From G963678095 sp963678095 (lineage in GTDB: Bacteria; Bacillota; Negativicutes; Selenomonadales; Selenomonadaceae), in the NCBI GenBank assembly GCA_963678095.2, contig CAXXXP010000001.1, positions 558,001 to 622,000 on the forward strand: a DNA stretch of 64,000 bases, in the 5' to 3' direction. The stretch's first letter is position 1. Every line of letters starts with the position of its first letter. Below the pieces are notes generated by a model, which saw only the letters and a program-made list of their open reading frames with translations, did no database searches and had not been told where the DNA came from. The position numbers and the translations under genes were made by a program. This document shows positions 50,184 through 58,527 of this stretch, in pieces.

Positions 50184-51349
50184 ATGAATTTAGATTTTAG
50201 TTATCAGAATCCGACCACCATATATTTTGGCAAGACGGCTATGGAGAATTTGAGCCGGGAATTAAAAAACTACGGTCCGACCGTACTGCTGGTCTATGGA
50301 AAGGGTGCTATTAAAAAAGTGGTCTTTATGATCAGGTGCAGGCAGTGTTGAAGGAAAATCATAAAACGATCATTGAATTGCCGGGAATTATGGCAAATCC
50401 TACCTATCAAAAAGTACAGGAAGGAGCCGGGCTTGTCCGTGAGAACAGGGTGGATCTTATTCTGGCTGTTGGCGGCGGCTCGGTTATTGACTGTGCAAAG
50501 GCAATTTCTGTGGCGGCCTATTGCAAGGGGGATGCCTGGACACGATATTGGATCGATTTTCAGCCAGTCGACAATGCAATTGTTCCGGTAGCCTCAATTC
50601 TTACTTTGGCGGGGACCGGTTCAGAGATGAATGCGGGTTCGGTTATTACAAATGAAGCGGCCAAACTCAAGATGGGGCGGGTTTTTCCTGCTGCGGTAAA
50701 TCCGGTGTTTTCTATACTGAATCCCCAATACACGTTTACCTTGCCGGAATATCAGATGGCTAGTGGGATTTTTGATATGATGTCACATCTTATGGAAGCT
50801 TATTTTTCCGGAACGGATGATGCCACCACGGATTATTTGATTGAAGGCCTGCTTTGCTCGATCATCACCAGTGCCAAAGCAGCGATGAAGGATCCGAAAA
50901 ATTATGAAGCCCGCAGCAACCTGATGTGGAGCTCAACCTTGGCGATGAACCCGCTGATGGGTCTTAGCAAAAAGCAGGACTGGGAAGTCCATATGATAGA
51001 ACACCAGCTGGGGGCTTATACCGATTGTGCCCATGGAATGGGATTGGCGGCTGTATCTCTGCCTTACTATCGCTATGTTTGTCCGTATGGCCTGGAAAAA
51101 TTTGTCCGTTTTGCCCAGAATGTCTGGAAGATTGATGGACAGGGAAAATCAAAGCTGGAAATTGCCCAAGCGGGAATTGATGCCTTGGAAAGCTTTATGC
51201 AGGAGTGCAAAATTGTGACGAGATTAAGCGAGCTTGGGGCAACACAAGCTATGCTGCCTTTAATTGCTGATTCTACGGTAATTCTTGATGGTGGCTATAA
51301 GCAGTTGAGCAAAGAGGAAATCTTAGAAATTCTCAAAACGGCTTACTGA
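50184..51349 (+). pseudogene. Iron-containing alcohol dehydrogenase (BDH-type), frameshifted
   Basis: Fe-dependent NAD(P)H alcohol/butanol dehydrogenase, about 388 residues when joined. The first part (MNLDFSYQNPTTIYFGKTA to GKGAIKK) is in one frame to about 50318. The rest (GLYDQVQAVLKEN onward) is in the next frame. One base added to the run of six As at about 50312-50317 restores it. Later motifs are intact: VGGGSVIDCAKAI (NAD site, about 93), LAGTGSEMN, and metal-ligand His in MMSHLMEAYFSG and HGMGLAAVSLPYY. The start follows GAAGGAAGCG. It could be a true mutation, a sequencing slip or phase variation. It has a MerR-type promoter. Confidence 0.78.
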
Positions 51350-51566
51350 AATAGTGGGGGAGAGGTTCGCTAAAATGCTTTTTAGGCATGGAGGACTGAT
51401 AGATTTAAGCATTGGATTAAATTTCGTTTAGAGTCTACAATAAAAAGACAGCTGCTCTAAAGTTGGTTTTATGCTTATGAGAACGTTGTAAAGAAAACGA
51501 AACGCTGGTTAGAAAATAATGATAGCGGAAATATGACAATGAATTTTTGATGAGGAGGAAGCAGTT

Positions 51567-51932
51567 ATGAGCAGAAATACAGGCGACAAGAAGGTACCCG
51601 GGCCAAGAAAGATTGTGCAGACCGCAGGACGTGATCTATTAGGCGCTTTTGCCCCGGATTTTGCCCGCTATAATGATGATATTTTATTTGGCGAAGTGTG
51701 GTCGAAAAATGATAAGCTGTCACTTCATGATCGCAGTCTTGTTACAATATCGGCTTTGGTGGGGAGCGGCGTAACCGACAGTTCCTTGCAGTATCATCTA
51801 AAGACGGCTAAGCAAAATGGGGTAACCAAAGATGAAATGGTGGAAATGATTACACAGCTTGGTTTTTATGCTGGCTGGCCCAAGGCCTGGGCAGCCTTTC
51901 AACTGGCAAAAGAGGTTTATGGAGAAGCTTAA
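51567..51932 (+). CDS. Carboxymuconolactone decarboxylase-family protein
   Basis: A 121-residue AhpD-like/CMD-fold protein. The family core is FGEVWSKNDKLSLHDRSLVTISALVGSGVTDSSLQYHLKTAKQNGVTKDEMVEMITQLGFYAGWPKAW. The CxxC of peroxidase-type AhpD is absent, so it is not a thiol peroxidase. Members of this class accompany cupins and aldehyde/alcohol genes in AdhR-type regulons. ATG follows GAGGAGGAAG. The cupin gene is 73 bases downstream. Confidence 0.85.
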   Translation: MSRNTGDKKVPGPRKIVQTAGRDLLGAFAPDFARYNDDILFGEVWSKNDKLSLHDRSLVTISALVGSGVTDSSLQYHLKTAKQNGVTKDEMVEMITQLGFYAGWPKAWAAFQLAKEVYGEA

Positions 51933-52005
51933 AATGATATTTTTAGCGAAACTTGGACTATAAATTAAGCAATGAAGGATAATTGAAAAATGAGGAGCGA
52001 TAGAT

Positions 52006-52425
52006 ATGGAATTAAAAGATTTACAGGAAAAAAGTGTGTTTTCCATCGGCAAGGAAAACACAGAATATGCACAGTACTTTGATGGGATGAGCTATTTGGC
52101 GATGCTTTCCTTAAACCAAGTGATTATTGGCAATGTCACCTTTGAACCAGGTTGCCGTAACCACTGGCATATTCATCATGCCAGCAAAGGCGGCGGGCAG
52201 ATGCTGTTGGTGACGGCAGGCCGCGGCTACTATCAGGAGTGGGGCAAACCGGCGCAGGAGCTTCGGCCGGGTGATGTTGTTCATATTTTGCCGGAAGTAA
52301 AACACTGGCATGGGGCGGCGTCGGACAGTGCTTTTCAGCATTTGGCGGTAGAGGTCCCGGGGGAAAACACGGCTAACGAATGGTGCGAAGCGGTAACAAA
52401 GGAAGACTACGATAAACTTAAATAA
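52006..52425 (+). CDS. Cupin-domain protein
   Basis: A 139-residue single-domain cupin. Motif 1 CRNHWHIHHASKGGGQMLLVTAGRG carries the metal His cluster and motif 2 PGDVVHILPEVKHWHGAASDS the fourth His. Metal binding is therefore likely. Cupin plus CMD pairs are frequent in Firmicutes, and the cupin often has the same regulation; the reaction is unknown. ATG follows GAGGAGCGAT. It ends the Fe-ADH, CMD, cupin group. Confidence 0.87.
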   Translation: MELKDLQEKSVFSIGKENTEYAQYFDGMSYLAMLSLNQVIIGNVTFEPGCRNHWHIHHASKGGGQMLLVTAGRGYYQEWGKPAQELRPGDVVHILPEVKHWHGAASDSAFQHLAVEVPGENTANEWCEAVTKEDYDKLK

Positions 52426-52683
52426 ATTGGAAAACTTACGAATTAGTTTTTGCAGACCATAAAAAGGGGCTCTATTTTTATATCCAGAAGGACGATCATC
52501 GTAAGCGAATCGTGCTTGGGATTTGACATGAAAAATCGGCTGATGAATTATAGCAGGGCAGGACAGCCAACCAAATAAAAAGTATAATATACGAGAGATT
52601 ATAGTAGGGTGCTATGATAGAAAGAGGATTGTTTACTGCTGGCAGAGACAAAAGCTCTGGGGATGAAGGATGGGATATAGATA
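52426..52683. other. Intergenic region before the phosphoesterase
   Basis: A TTGACA (52523-52528) with a weak -10 near 52548 may be the promoter of the following gene. No terminator or gene is clearly seen. Confidence 0.4.
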
Positions 52684-54012
52684 ATGCATGGAATCTGTAA
52701 ATCGACGCGGGGACAAAACACATTAAAGCTTATTGGTATGGCCTTGGGTATAGCTGCAATCTGCTATGGGATTTTAGTGCTGGGGTTTGGAGGGTGGCCG
52801 GAGAAATTGCCTGGTTATGCAAATGTTGTTGCCGGACAGTTTCAGTCGCTCACGAAGCTGGAGGCTGCTGCGGTTCGGCAGATTGTTGCGGCTGATAATA
52901 CGACAAAACGGACGATTATGTGGCAGTCTGAAGTCGAGGAACCCGATGCTGTTTTGGAATACAGGCTAAAGGGTGAGTCGGCTATTATGACACTGCCGAC
53001 GACGAATACTGAATTTAAAGATGATAAAACGCTGCTATATCTACATACTGCCCAAATGGAAAGCCTGGTGCCTGGGAGAGAATATGAATATCGCATTGGC
53101 TACGGCGATAAGCGCAGTGAGTGGACTTCGCTGCAAACTGACACGGGCAAGTCGGTTAAAGCCTTAATTTTCCCTGATTCACAGTCGAATGATTACAGCG
53201 ACTGGGAAAAACTGGCGCATTCAGCCAGAGACAAGAATCCAGATGCTGCATTTTTTGTCAATATGGGAGACCTTGTCGACAATGGGGAGGATCATAATCA
53301 ATGGCGCGCCTGGTTTGACAGTCTGCGCGGCATTATCGATGTTATTCCGGCAGCACCGCTGCTGGGGAATCATGAAACCTATGATTTGAATTGGAAGGTT
53401 CGCATGCCCGAGGCGTACCTGCAATTGTTTTCTTTGCCGGAAAATGATTCCTCTGTGCGGCGTAATCAGTATTATTCCTTTGACTATGGACCGGTTCATT
53501 TTATCGTTTTAAATACACAGACGGAAGAAATGGAACCCTTGCAGCCGGGGCTGCTGGCTGAGCAGCAAAAATGGTTTGCTGCCGATGTGGAAAAAACCGA
53601 TAAACTGTGGAAGGTTGTCCTGCTACATAAGGACGTCCTGACCTATGAGATTAAAAATCGCAGTGATCGCAAGGCGGGGATTTCTGATGTCGGAAGATCC
53701 TGGATGCCGCTATTTGATCAATATGGTATTGATGCCGTATTGACGGCGCATCTTCATACCTATCGTCGTCGAGATCATCTGTATGATTTTAAGCCTGATA
53801 GTCGTGGCCCGCTGTATATCCTCACCGGAGTTGCGGGAAATGTCCGGTATCCGAATCTGTGGGTGAATCATCCGTTTGACAAGGCAGTTGCTCCGCAGCC
53901 GGAAACGGATAATTACATGACGCTGGAGGCGGATGCTCATGCGCTGAAATTGTCCGCTTTTTTGCCCTCGGGGGAACAGCTCGATCAGGTAGAATTGCAT
54001 AAAGACGAATAG
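52684..54012 (+). CDS. Exported metallophosphoesterase (purple acid phosphatase-like)
   Basis: A 442-residue protein. An N-terminal membrane anchor (about 16-37) is followed by a fibronectin-like N-terminal domain (about 60-150, IVAADNTTKRTIMWQSE) and a calcineurin-type phosphoesterase domain (about 160-400). Its motifs are FPDSQSND, NMGDLVDNGEDHNQW (GDxxxxG), LGNHETYD (GNHE), LLHKDVL and AHLHTYRRR (GHxH-like). Two-metal phosphatases of this architecture act outside the cytoplasm. An alpha/beta hydrolase gene lies 54 bases downstream. Confidence 0.87.
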   Translation: MHGICKSTRGQNTLKLIGMALGIAAICYGILVLGFGGWPEKLPGYANVVAGQFQSLTKLEAAAVRQIVAADNTTKRTIMWQSEVEEPDAVLEYRLKGESAIMTLPTTNTEFKDDKTLLYLHTAQMESLVPGREYEYRIGYGDKRSEWTSLQTDTGKSVKALIFPDSQSNDYSDWEKLAHSARDKNPDAAFFVNMGDLVDNGEDHNQWRAWFDSLRGIIDVIPAAPLLGNHETYDLNWKVRMPEAYLQLFSLPENDSSVRRNQYYSFDYGPVHFIVLNTQTEEMEPLQPGLLAEQQKWFAADVEKTDKLWKVVLLHKDVLTYEIKNRSDRKAGISDVGRSWMPLFDQYGIDAVLTAHLHTYRRRDHLYDFKPDSRGPLYILTGVAGNVRYPNLWVNHPFDKAVAPQPETDNYMTLEADAHALKLSAFLPSGEQLDQVELHKDE

Positions 54013-54066
54013 TCAGAGGGCAGCTGCGGGCTAGGGAAAAGGAAACAAAGGAAATGAATCTGAAAT

Positions 54067-55044
54067 ATGAATGTGGCTAATGTGAATAAGAAAAAAAGAT
54101 GGCGCTGGTTTATAGTATTTCTAGGCGTGATGGCAGTTATTATCAATGGAATCGGCTTTTTTTTAGGCGATTTTTTATATCGGGAAACCCGGGACCTTCA
54201 GGCACATATACGGGCAGGGAATGCCGGACCGGCGGAGCCGCTGCTGAAACAGGGCCTACAGGATAAAGCCTGGGAAGACGTCACGGTGCCCTCGCGCTTT
54301 GGCTATTCCTTGCGCGGGACCTATATTAAAAATCCTCGGGAGACCGACAAAACCATTATCTTTTTGCATGGTTTTGGGGAGAACCGTGCAGCTGGGATTA
54401 ATTATTTGGATATTTATTTATCGGCCGGATTTAATGTGTTGCTTGTTGATTCGCGGGCTCATGGAGAGAGCGGGGGCAGTACGGTTACCTGGGGCTATTA
54501 TGAGAAATATGATGTTGATACCTGGATAGACTGGCTGTCAGAACGTTTCCCGGCCGGAGAAATTGGAATTCATGGGCGTTCGATGGGCGCGGCTACAGCC
54601 CTGATGCACGCTGAAATGGATGAAAATAAAAAGCGAGTGGCATTTTATATTGCCGACAGTGCTTATGCGGATTTTGAATCCTTACTGCTGCTGCAGGCGA
54701 AAGAATATATTTCGGCAACAGCCTGGGCGGATCTTTTACTGAAATATGCAGATGCAGCGGCTTATTGGCATGAACGGTATATGTTTTCCCAGATTTCTCC
54801 TGTTAGGTCAGTAAGCCGGGTTACAACCCCAGTGCTGTATCTTCATGGGCAGGAAGATTCATTGATACCGGTGGCTATGGCCGAAAAACTTTATCAAGCC
54901 ACAAAGGGACCAAAAGAGCTGCATGTGTTTTTGCAAACGCAGCATGCGGCGGGAATATTTCATGACCGTGCCGGTTATGAGAAAACTGTGCGCGAATTTA
55001 TTCGCATTTCCGAGCAGCAAAATGCTACGCGGCATATGGATTGA
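54067..55044 (+). CDS. Membrane-anchored alpha/beta hydrolase
   Basis: A 325-residue YqkD/BEM46-like hydrolase. One N-terminal transmembrane helix (about 14-35) is followed by a hydrolase fold with oxyanion loop HGFGENRAAG (about 101), nucleophile Ser in HGRSMGAATAL (about 173), Asp in GQEDSLIPV and His in TQHAAGIFHDR. It is probably an esterase or peptidase facing the outside. It shares a direction with the phosphoesterase gene and the small gene after it, so these three may form an operon. Confidence 0.85.
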   Translation: MNVANVNKKKRWRWFIVFLGVMAVIINGIGFFLGDFLYRETRDLQAHIRAGNAGPAEPLLKQGLQDKAWEDVTVPSRFGYSLRGTYIKNPRETDKTIIFLHGFGENRAAGINYLDIYLSAGFNVLLVDSRAHGESGGSTVTWGYYEKYDVDTWIDWLSERFPAGEIGIHGRSMGAATALMHAEMDENKKRVAFYIADSAYADFESLLLLQAKEYISATAWADLLLKYADAAAYWHERYMFSQISPVRSVSRVTTPVLYLHGQEDSLIPVAMAEKLYQATKGPKELHVFLQTQHAAGIFHDRAGYEKTVREFIRISEQQNATRHMD

Positions 55045-55067
55045 AAATTTGCGAGGAGGCATGGTAT

Positions 55068-55271
55068 ATGCATCAGGATAAAACTTCTGGCAATAAAAAT
55101 AAGCATATAGGCAGAGTGCTTAAAAATACAGGCGCCTTAGCAGCTATCGGGACGGGGGTGCTGCTGCTGCTTTTGCAGTTTGGGACTTGTGAAGACCAGA
55201 AACATCAGGCAGACTATGCCCAGCTGGCCCAAGAGGTTGTAGAAGAAAGTCTGCTGCCAGGGCAAAACTAA
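55068..55271 (+). CDS. Small single-span membrane protein
   Basis: 67 residues: a basic N-terminus (MHQDKTSGNKNKHIGRVLKN), one transmembrane helix (about 22-38, GALAAIGTGVLLLLLQF) and a short acidic tail with one Cys. It was not recognised. ATG at 55068 is placed by GAGGAGGC 7 bases upstream. It is the last gene before the M-box leader. Confidence 0.6.
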   Translation: MHQDKTSGNKNKHIGRVLKNTGALAAIGTGVLLLLLQFGTCEDQKHQADYAQLAQEVVEESLLPGQN

Positions 55272-55324
55272 TCTATAATAATGCTTGACAGCTATAGTTA
55301 TAGAGACCTTTTTCAGCAAGCGTG

Positions 55325-55353
55325 TTGACAAGCGGCGGGGATCGTAGTATTCT
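55325..55353 (+). promoter_or_regulatory. Promoter of the M-box operon
   Basis: TTGACA (55325-55330), a 17-base spacer and TATTCT (55348-55353), about 15 bases before the M-box. Confidence 0.75.
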
Positions 55354-55368
55354 TTATAAGAATTAAAT

Positions 55369-55594
55369 AGTTCCGGTAGGTAAGGCTACCACAGGGATAT
55401 GGATTGCTGCCGCAAAGTGGTGGAGACACCATGCGCTGGTTTGAACAGGCGATATCGAAAAACAAGGTATCATCTAATGCAATTTCACCGCCCTGTGAGG
55501 CTAAAGCTCAGACGGTGGTGGTGCCTGTTATTTCAGGTGCTGTATGTAGGCGGGTATTCCCCACACCATGGTTTGACTTTGGTGTGGGTTTTTT
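55369..55594 (+). promoter_or_regulatory. M-box (ykoK) Mg2+ riboswitch with terminator
   Basis: The conserved M-box elements occur in order: GGTAGGTAAGGCTACC (55376-55390 region), GGGATATGGATTGCTGCCGC, GTGGTGGAGACACCATG, and the 3' element CTGTGAGGCTAAAGCTCAGACGG (about 55493-55515, seen as two short pieces). An intrinsic terminator follows (CCCACACCA 55560-55568 with TGGTGTGGG 55580-55588, then six Ts). M-boxes terminate transcription when Mg2+ is plentiful, so the downstream genes should be made when Mg2+ is scarce. Confidence 0.88.
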
Positions 55595-55638
55595 ATTGCC
55601 TTATATATGAAGGACTATTACAAGGAGAGGTGAGGAAA

Positions 55639-55743
55639 ATGGACGCAGGCAGTAGTAGCGGTGCAGGACCCCGAAGGCGGTATAAGGACGGAAAAGTTGG
55701 CTGCTGTAGCATCCATTTTTCGGCCTTACATCGCGAAATATAA
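55639..55743 (+). CDS. Candidate 34-codon leader ORF
   Basis: ATG at 55639 follows AAGGAGAGGTGAGG, a very good ribosome site, after the M-box terminator and before the MgtE_N/CBS gene. The product is small, basic (PRRRYKDGK) and has two Cys. It is not homologous to known Mg2+ leader peptides such as MgtL as far as I can see. It could be a real small protein or a leader peptide, or chance. Confidence 0.4.
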   Translation: MDAGSSSGAGPRRRYKDGKVGCCSIHFSALHREI

Positions 55744-55842
55744 TATGGTGTGGTCTTGTGCCTTTAGCAGGTATTATTCCGAAGAATGATAGTAATTGAG
55801 CCGTCGATGACGCTTCAGTTGCTGAATAAGGAGGTACGCTTT

Positions 55843-57129
55843 ATGGCAGAGATGCAGGTTTTGGGTGAATTTTATTTCAGCCGTTTATTAGGAACGCCTA
55901 TTTATGATGCTACTGGCAAAAAAATAGGGAAAATACGAGATATGGCCATACGCTGGCAGAGTTCTTATCCCCGGATTGTGGGAATAAAGTACAGAAAGAG
56001 CATGCAGCAGTTGATTGCAGTTGATCAGATTGCCCGTTGTGATTATCGTGAGGTTCGGCTGAAAACGGATTTTTCGACAGAGAAAAATATTGTATTGCAT
56101 GAGCATGATATCTATATCAGCAAATGGCTACTCGACAAACAGATTATTGACCTGAAGGGCTCGAAGCTTGTTCGCGTCAACGATATAATTTTATCCTGGG
56201 TACAGCAGCAAAACATACAGCATATGACGCTGGTTGCTGTTGACATCGGCATAAAGGGACTGTTTCGCCGCCTTGGCCTGGAGTTTTTGGTCGGACATTG
56301 TCAAAGCAATTTAGTGGATTTACAGGATGTAAATCCTCTGGAAAATTGGAATTCTTATTTGCAGTTGAAGCATGAGAAACAGCAGATCAGTCAGCTGCAT
56401 CCGGCTGATATCGCTGATCTTTTGGAAGATATGGACTATAAAACCAGAGCGGGATTTATAGAGAATTTGAATGATCAGCAGGCCGCGGATGCCTTGATTG
56501 AAATGGACCTTGATTCTCAGGTAGAGATCATTGAACAAATGGACGAACAGCGGGCGTCGGATCTGCTGGAAGAAATGCCGCCAGATGAAGCTGCGGATAT
56601 TTTGGTGGAAATGGATGCTGAAAAGTCAGAAGAACTGCTTAAACTCATGGAAGCAGAGGATGCAGAAGAAGTCCGGGAACTCATGCGCTATGAAGACGGA
56701 ACGGCCGGGGCGATGATGACCACAGAATACATTGCCTTTCCGGCGGAATATACGGTGGCAACGGTTATCGAACGATTGCGAGAGTTGGCGCCGGAAGCAG
56801 AAACGATATATTATTTATATGTTGTCGACGAAGGCGAGATCCTGCAAGGGGTTTTGTCCTTGCGGGAACTGATTATTGCGGCGCCGGATCGAGTGCTGCG
56901 CGATCTTATGCATACAAAAGTCATGACCGCTGCGCCGGAAACAGAAGATCAAGAGGTGGCGCAGCTTATCAATAAATATGGCCTTTTGGCAGTGCCTGTC
57001 GTTGATGAACAAGGCGTTATTCTAGGGATTGTGACAGTAGATGATGTTATTGAATTATTGCTGCCGGAAGAAGACCGGATGGATCTTCATTCATGGTTTG
57101 CGCTTAGCAGATGGAGGGGCAGACGATGA
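55843..57129 (+). CDS. Soluble PRC-barrel / MgtE_N / CBS protein
   Basis: A 428-residue cytoplasmic protein. Two PRC-barrel-like units come first (about 8-75 LGTPIYDATGKKIGKIRDM and about 90-165). They are followed by an MgtE N-terminal superhelix (about 185-300, HPADIADLLEDMDYKTRAGFI and repeated DLLEEMPPDEAADILVEM), and a CBS pair (about 305-420, MMTTEYIAFPAEYTVATVI and VMTAAPETEDQEVAQLINKYGLLAVPVVDE). The MgtE channel helices are absent. In MgtE the N and CBS domains bind Mg2+ and close the pore. Here the protein ends in a 4-base ATGA overlap with a NRAMP-like transporter gene. It is probably that transporter's Mg2+-sensing regulatory subunit. ATG follows AAGGAGG. Confidence 0.85.
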   Translation: MAEMQVLGEFYFSRLLGTPIYDATGKKIGKIRDMAIRWQSSYPRIVGIKYRKSMQQLIAVDQIARCDYREVRLKTDFSTEKNIVLHEHDIYISKWLLDKQIIDLKGSKLVRVNDIILSWVQQQNIQHMTLVAVDIGIKGLFRRLGLEFLVGHCQSNLVDLQDVNPLENWNSYLQLKHEKQQISQLHPADIADLLEDMDYKTRAGFIENLNDQQAADALIEMDLDSQVEIIEQMDEQRASDLLEEMPPDEAADILVEMDAEKSEELLKLMEAEDAEEVRELMRYEDGTAGAMMTTEYIAFPAEYTVATVIERLRELAPEAETIYYLYVVDEGEILQGVLSLRELIIAAPDRVLRDLMHTKVMTAAPETEDQEVAQLINKYGLLAVPVVDEQGVILGIVTVDDVIELLLPEEDRMDLHSWFALSRWRGRR

Positions 57130-58391
57130 AGAATATGCGTACACGCATGAGCGTGTTTTTTGCTGTAATGGGACCAGGCGTTATTACGGCGTTTGCTGAT
57201 AATGATGCTGGCGGAATTGCCACCTATGCCGCCGCTGGGGCAACCTATGGGTATGATTTATTATTTACGTTGCTGATCAGTACGGTTTGTTTGGCGGTGG
57301 CGCAGGAAATTTCTGCCCGAACCGGTGCGGTAACCGGACGGGGATTGTCGGATTTGATTCGGGAATCCTTTGGCGTTAAGTGGACGTTGTTTGCTATGGT
57401 GGTTTTATTGATTGCCAATATAGGGACCACCGCCTCTGAATTTTCCGGGATAGCGACTAGCTTTGAGATGTTTGGTGTTCACAAGCTGGTGGCTGTGCCA
57501 ATCATGGCCTTGGTCGTATGGTGGTCTGTCCTGAAAGGAAATTATTCCCGGATTGAAAAAGTGTTTTTTGTCTTATGTGCTACTTTTTTAAGTTATATTA
57601 TTTCTGGTATTATTATCAATCCTCCCTGGGAAGAAGTTTTGCTTATTTCCGTGACACCTACGTTTCACAGTGATGCGGCTTTTTTGATGATGGCCATTGG
57701 AATCATTGGAACGACGATCACTCCGTGGGGCCAGTTTTATATACAGGCAGCCGTTGTGGATAAGGGAATAACGGCAAAGGATTATAAATATACTTTTTTT
57801 GATGTCATGCTGGGAGCCTTTTTCACTTGGCTTATCGCGTTTTTTGTCATCGTGGCTACGGCGGCGGTACTGTATACGAATCATATCGAGATTGAAACAG
57901 TCAAGGATGCAGCCGTGGCCCTTGAGCCACTGGCAGGAAAATATGCCAGCGTGCTGTTTTCTTTTGGCTTATTGGGAGCCTCGATGTTGGCTGCATTTGT
58001 TCTGCCGCTAAGCAGTGCCTATGCCGTTTGTGAGGCGTTTGGTTTTGAGAGTGGTGTCAGTAAAAAGCCGAAGGAAGCGCCGGTGTTTTTTGGCGTATAT
58101 ACGGTGATTATTTTACTCGGAGCAGGAATTGCATTGTGGCCTAATATATCTCTGACGAATGTTATGCTGGCCTCTCAGGTAGTCAATGGAGTATTGCTGC
58201 CGCCAATTTTGATTTTTATGGTTTTGATTGCCAATAATCAATCAATTATGGGGAAATACAAGAATTCTAGCTGGTATAATGTTGTTGCCTGGCTGTTTAC
58301 TGGCCTTCTGATTGTGCTGACACTTATGCTATTGCTGTCATCGGTTGCACCGGCACTAATGGATACAGTGATGGCAGGTCTTGGCCTTTAA
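57126..58391 (+). CDS. NRAMP-related (NRMT-like) Mg2+ transporter
   Basis: A 421-residue inner-membrane protein with about eleven helices of the NRAMP/SLC11 fold. The helix-1 metal site, normally DPGN, reads DNDAGG (about residue 20). The helix-6 site, normally MPHN, reads TPWGQ (GTTITPWGQFYIQ, about 203), so the Met used by Mn2+/Fe2+ transporters is missing. Such divergence is the mark of NRAMP-related Mg2+ transporters. The M-box leader and the coupled MgtE_N/CBS gene support Mg2+ uptake. ATG 57126 overlaps the previous stop (ATGA) and GGAGGGG lies upstream. Confidence 0.85.
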   Translation: MKNMRTRMSVFFAVMGPGVITAFADNDAGGIATYAAAGATYGYDLLFTLLISTVCLAVAQEISARTGAVTGRGLSDLIRESFGVKWTLFAMVVLLIANIGTTASEFSGIATSFEMFGVHKLVAVPIMALVVWWSVLKGNYSRIEKVFFVLCATFLSYIISGIIINPPWEEVLLISVTPTFHSDAAFLMMAIGIIGTTITPWGQFYIQAAVVDKGITAKDYKYTFFDVMLGAFFTWLIAFFVIVATAAVLYTNHIEIETVKDAAVALEPLAGKYASVLFSFGLLGASMLAAFVLPLSSAYAVCEAFGFESGVSKKPKEAPVFFGVYTVIILLGAGIALWPNISLTNVMLASQVVNGVLLPPILIFMVLIANNQSIMGKYKNSSWYNVVAWLFTGLLIVLTLMLLLSSVAPALMDTVMAGLGL

Positions 58392-58414
58392 TGAATAGGG
58401 TTGATGTTTTAAAA

Positions 58415-58446
58415 AGTGCGGTCTCTAAAAAGAGGCCGCTCTTTTT
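58415..58446 (+). terminator. Terminator of the Mg2+ operon
   Basis: GCGGTCTCT pairs with AGAGGCCGC around a 4-base loop, then CTCTTTTT. Confidence 0.85.
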
Positions 58447-58468
58447 ATTTTATGATGGAAAAAATGTG

Positions 58469-58499
58469 TTGACTTCGACCGCACTCCAGGGAGTAGTAT
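58469..58499 (+). promoter_or_regulatory. MerR-type promoter of the flavoprotein gene
   Basis: TTGACT (58469-58474), a 19-base spacer and TAGTAT (58494-58499). CTTCGACCGCACTCCAGG (58473-58490) matches 14 of 18 positions of the NmlR/AdhR-type dyad CTTGGAGTGCACTCCAAG. Confidence 0.7.
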
Positions 58500-58527
58500 A
58501 TAAAAAAAGCTAGAGGAGAGTGGAATT

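Noticed and set aside
50184..51349. Programmed ribosomal frameshift in the Fe-ADH
   Set aside because: The A6 run could slip, but no stimulatory structure or upstream stop arrangement like that of IS3 is visible. A simple indel is more likely.
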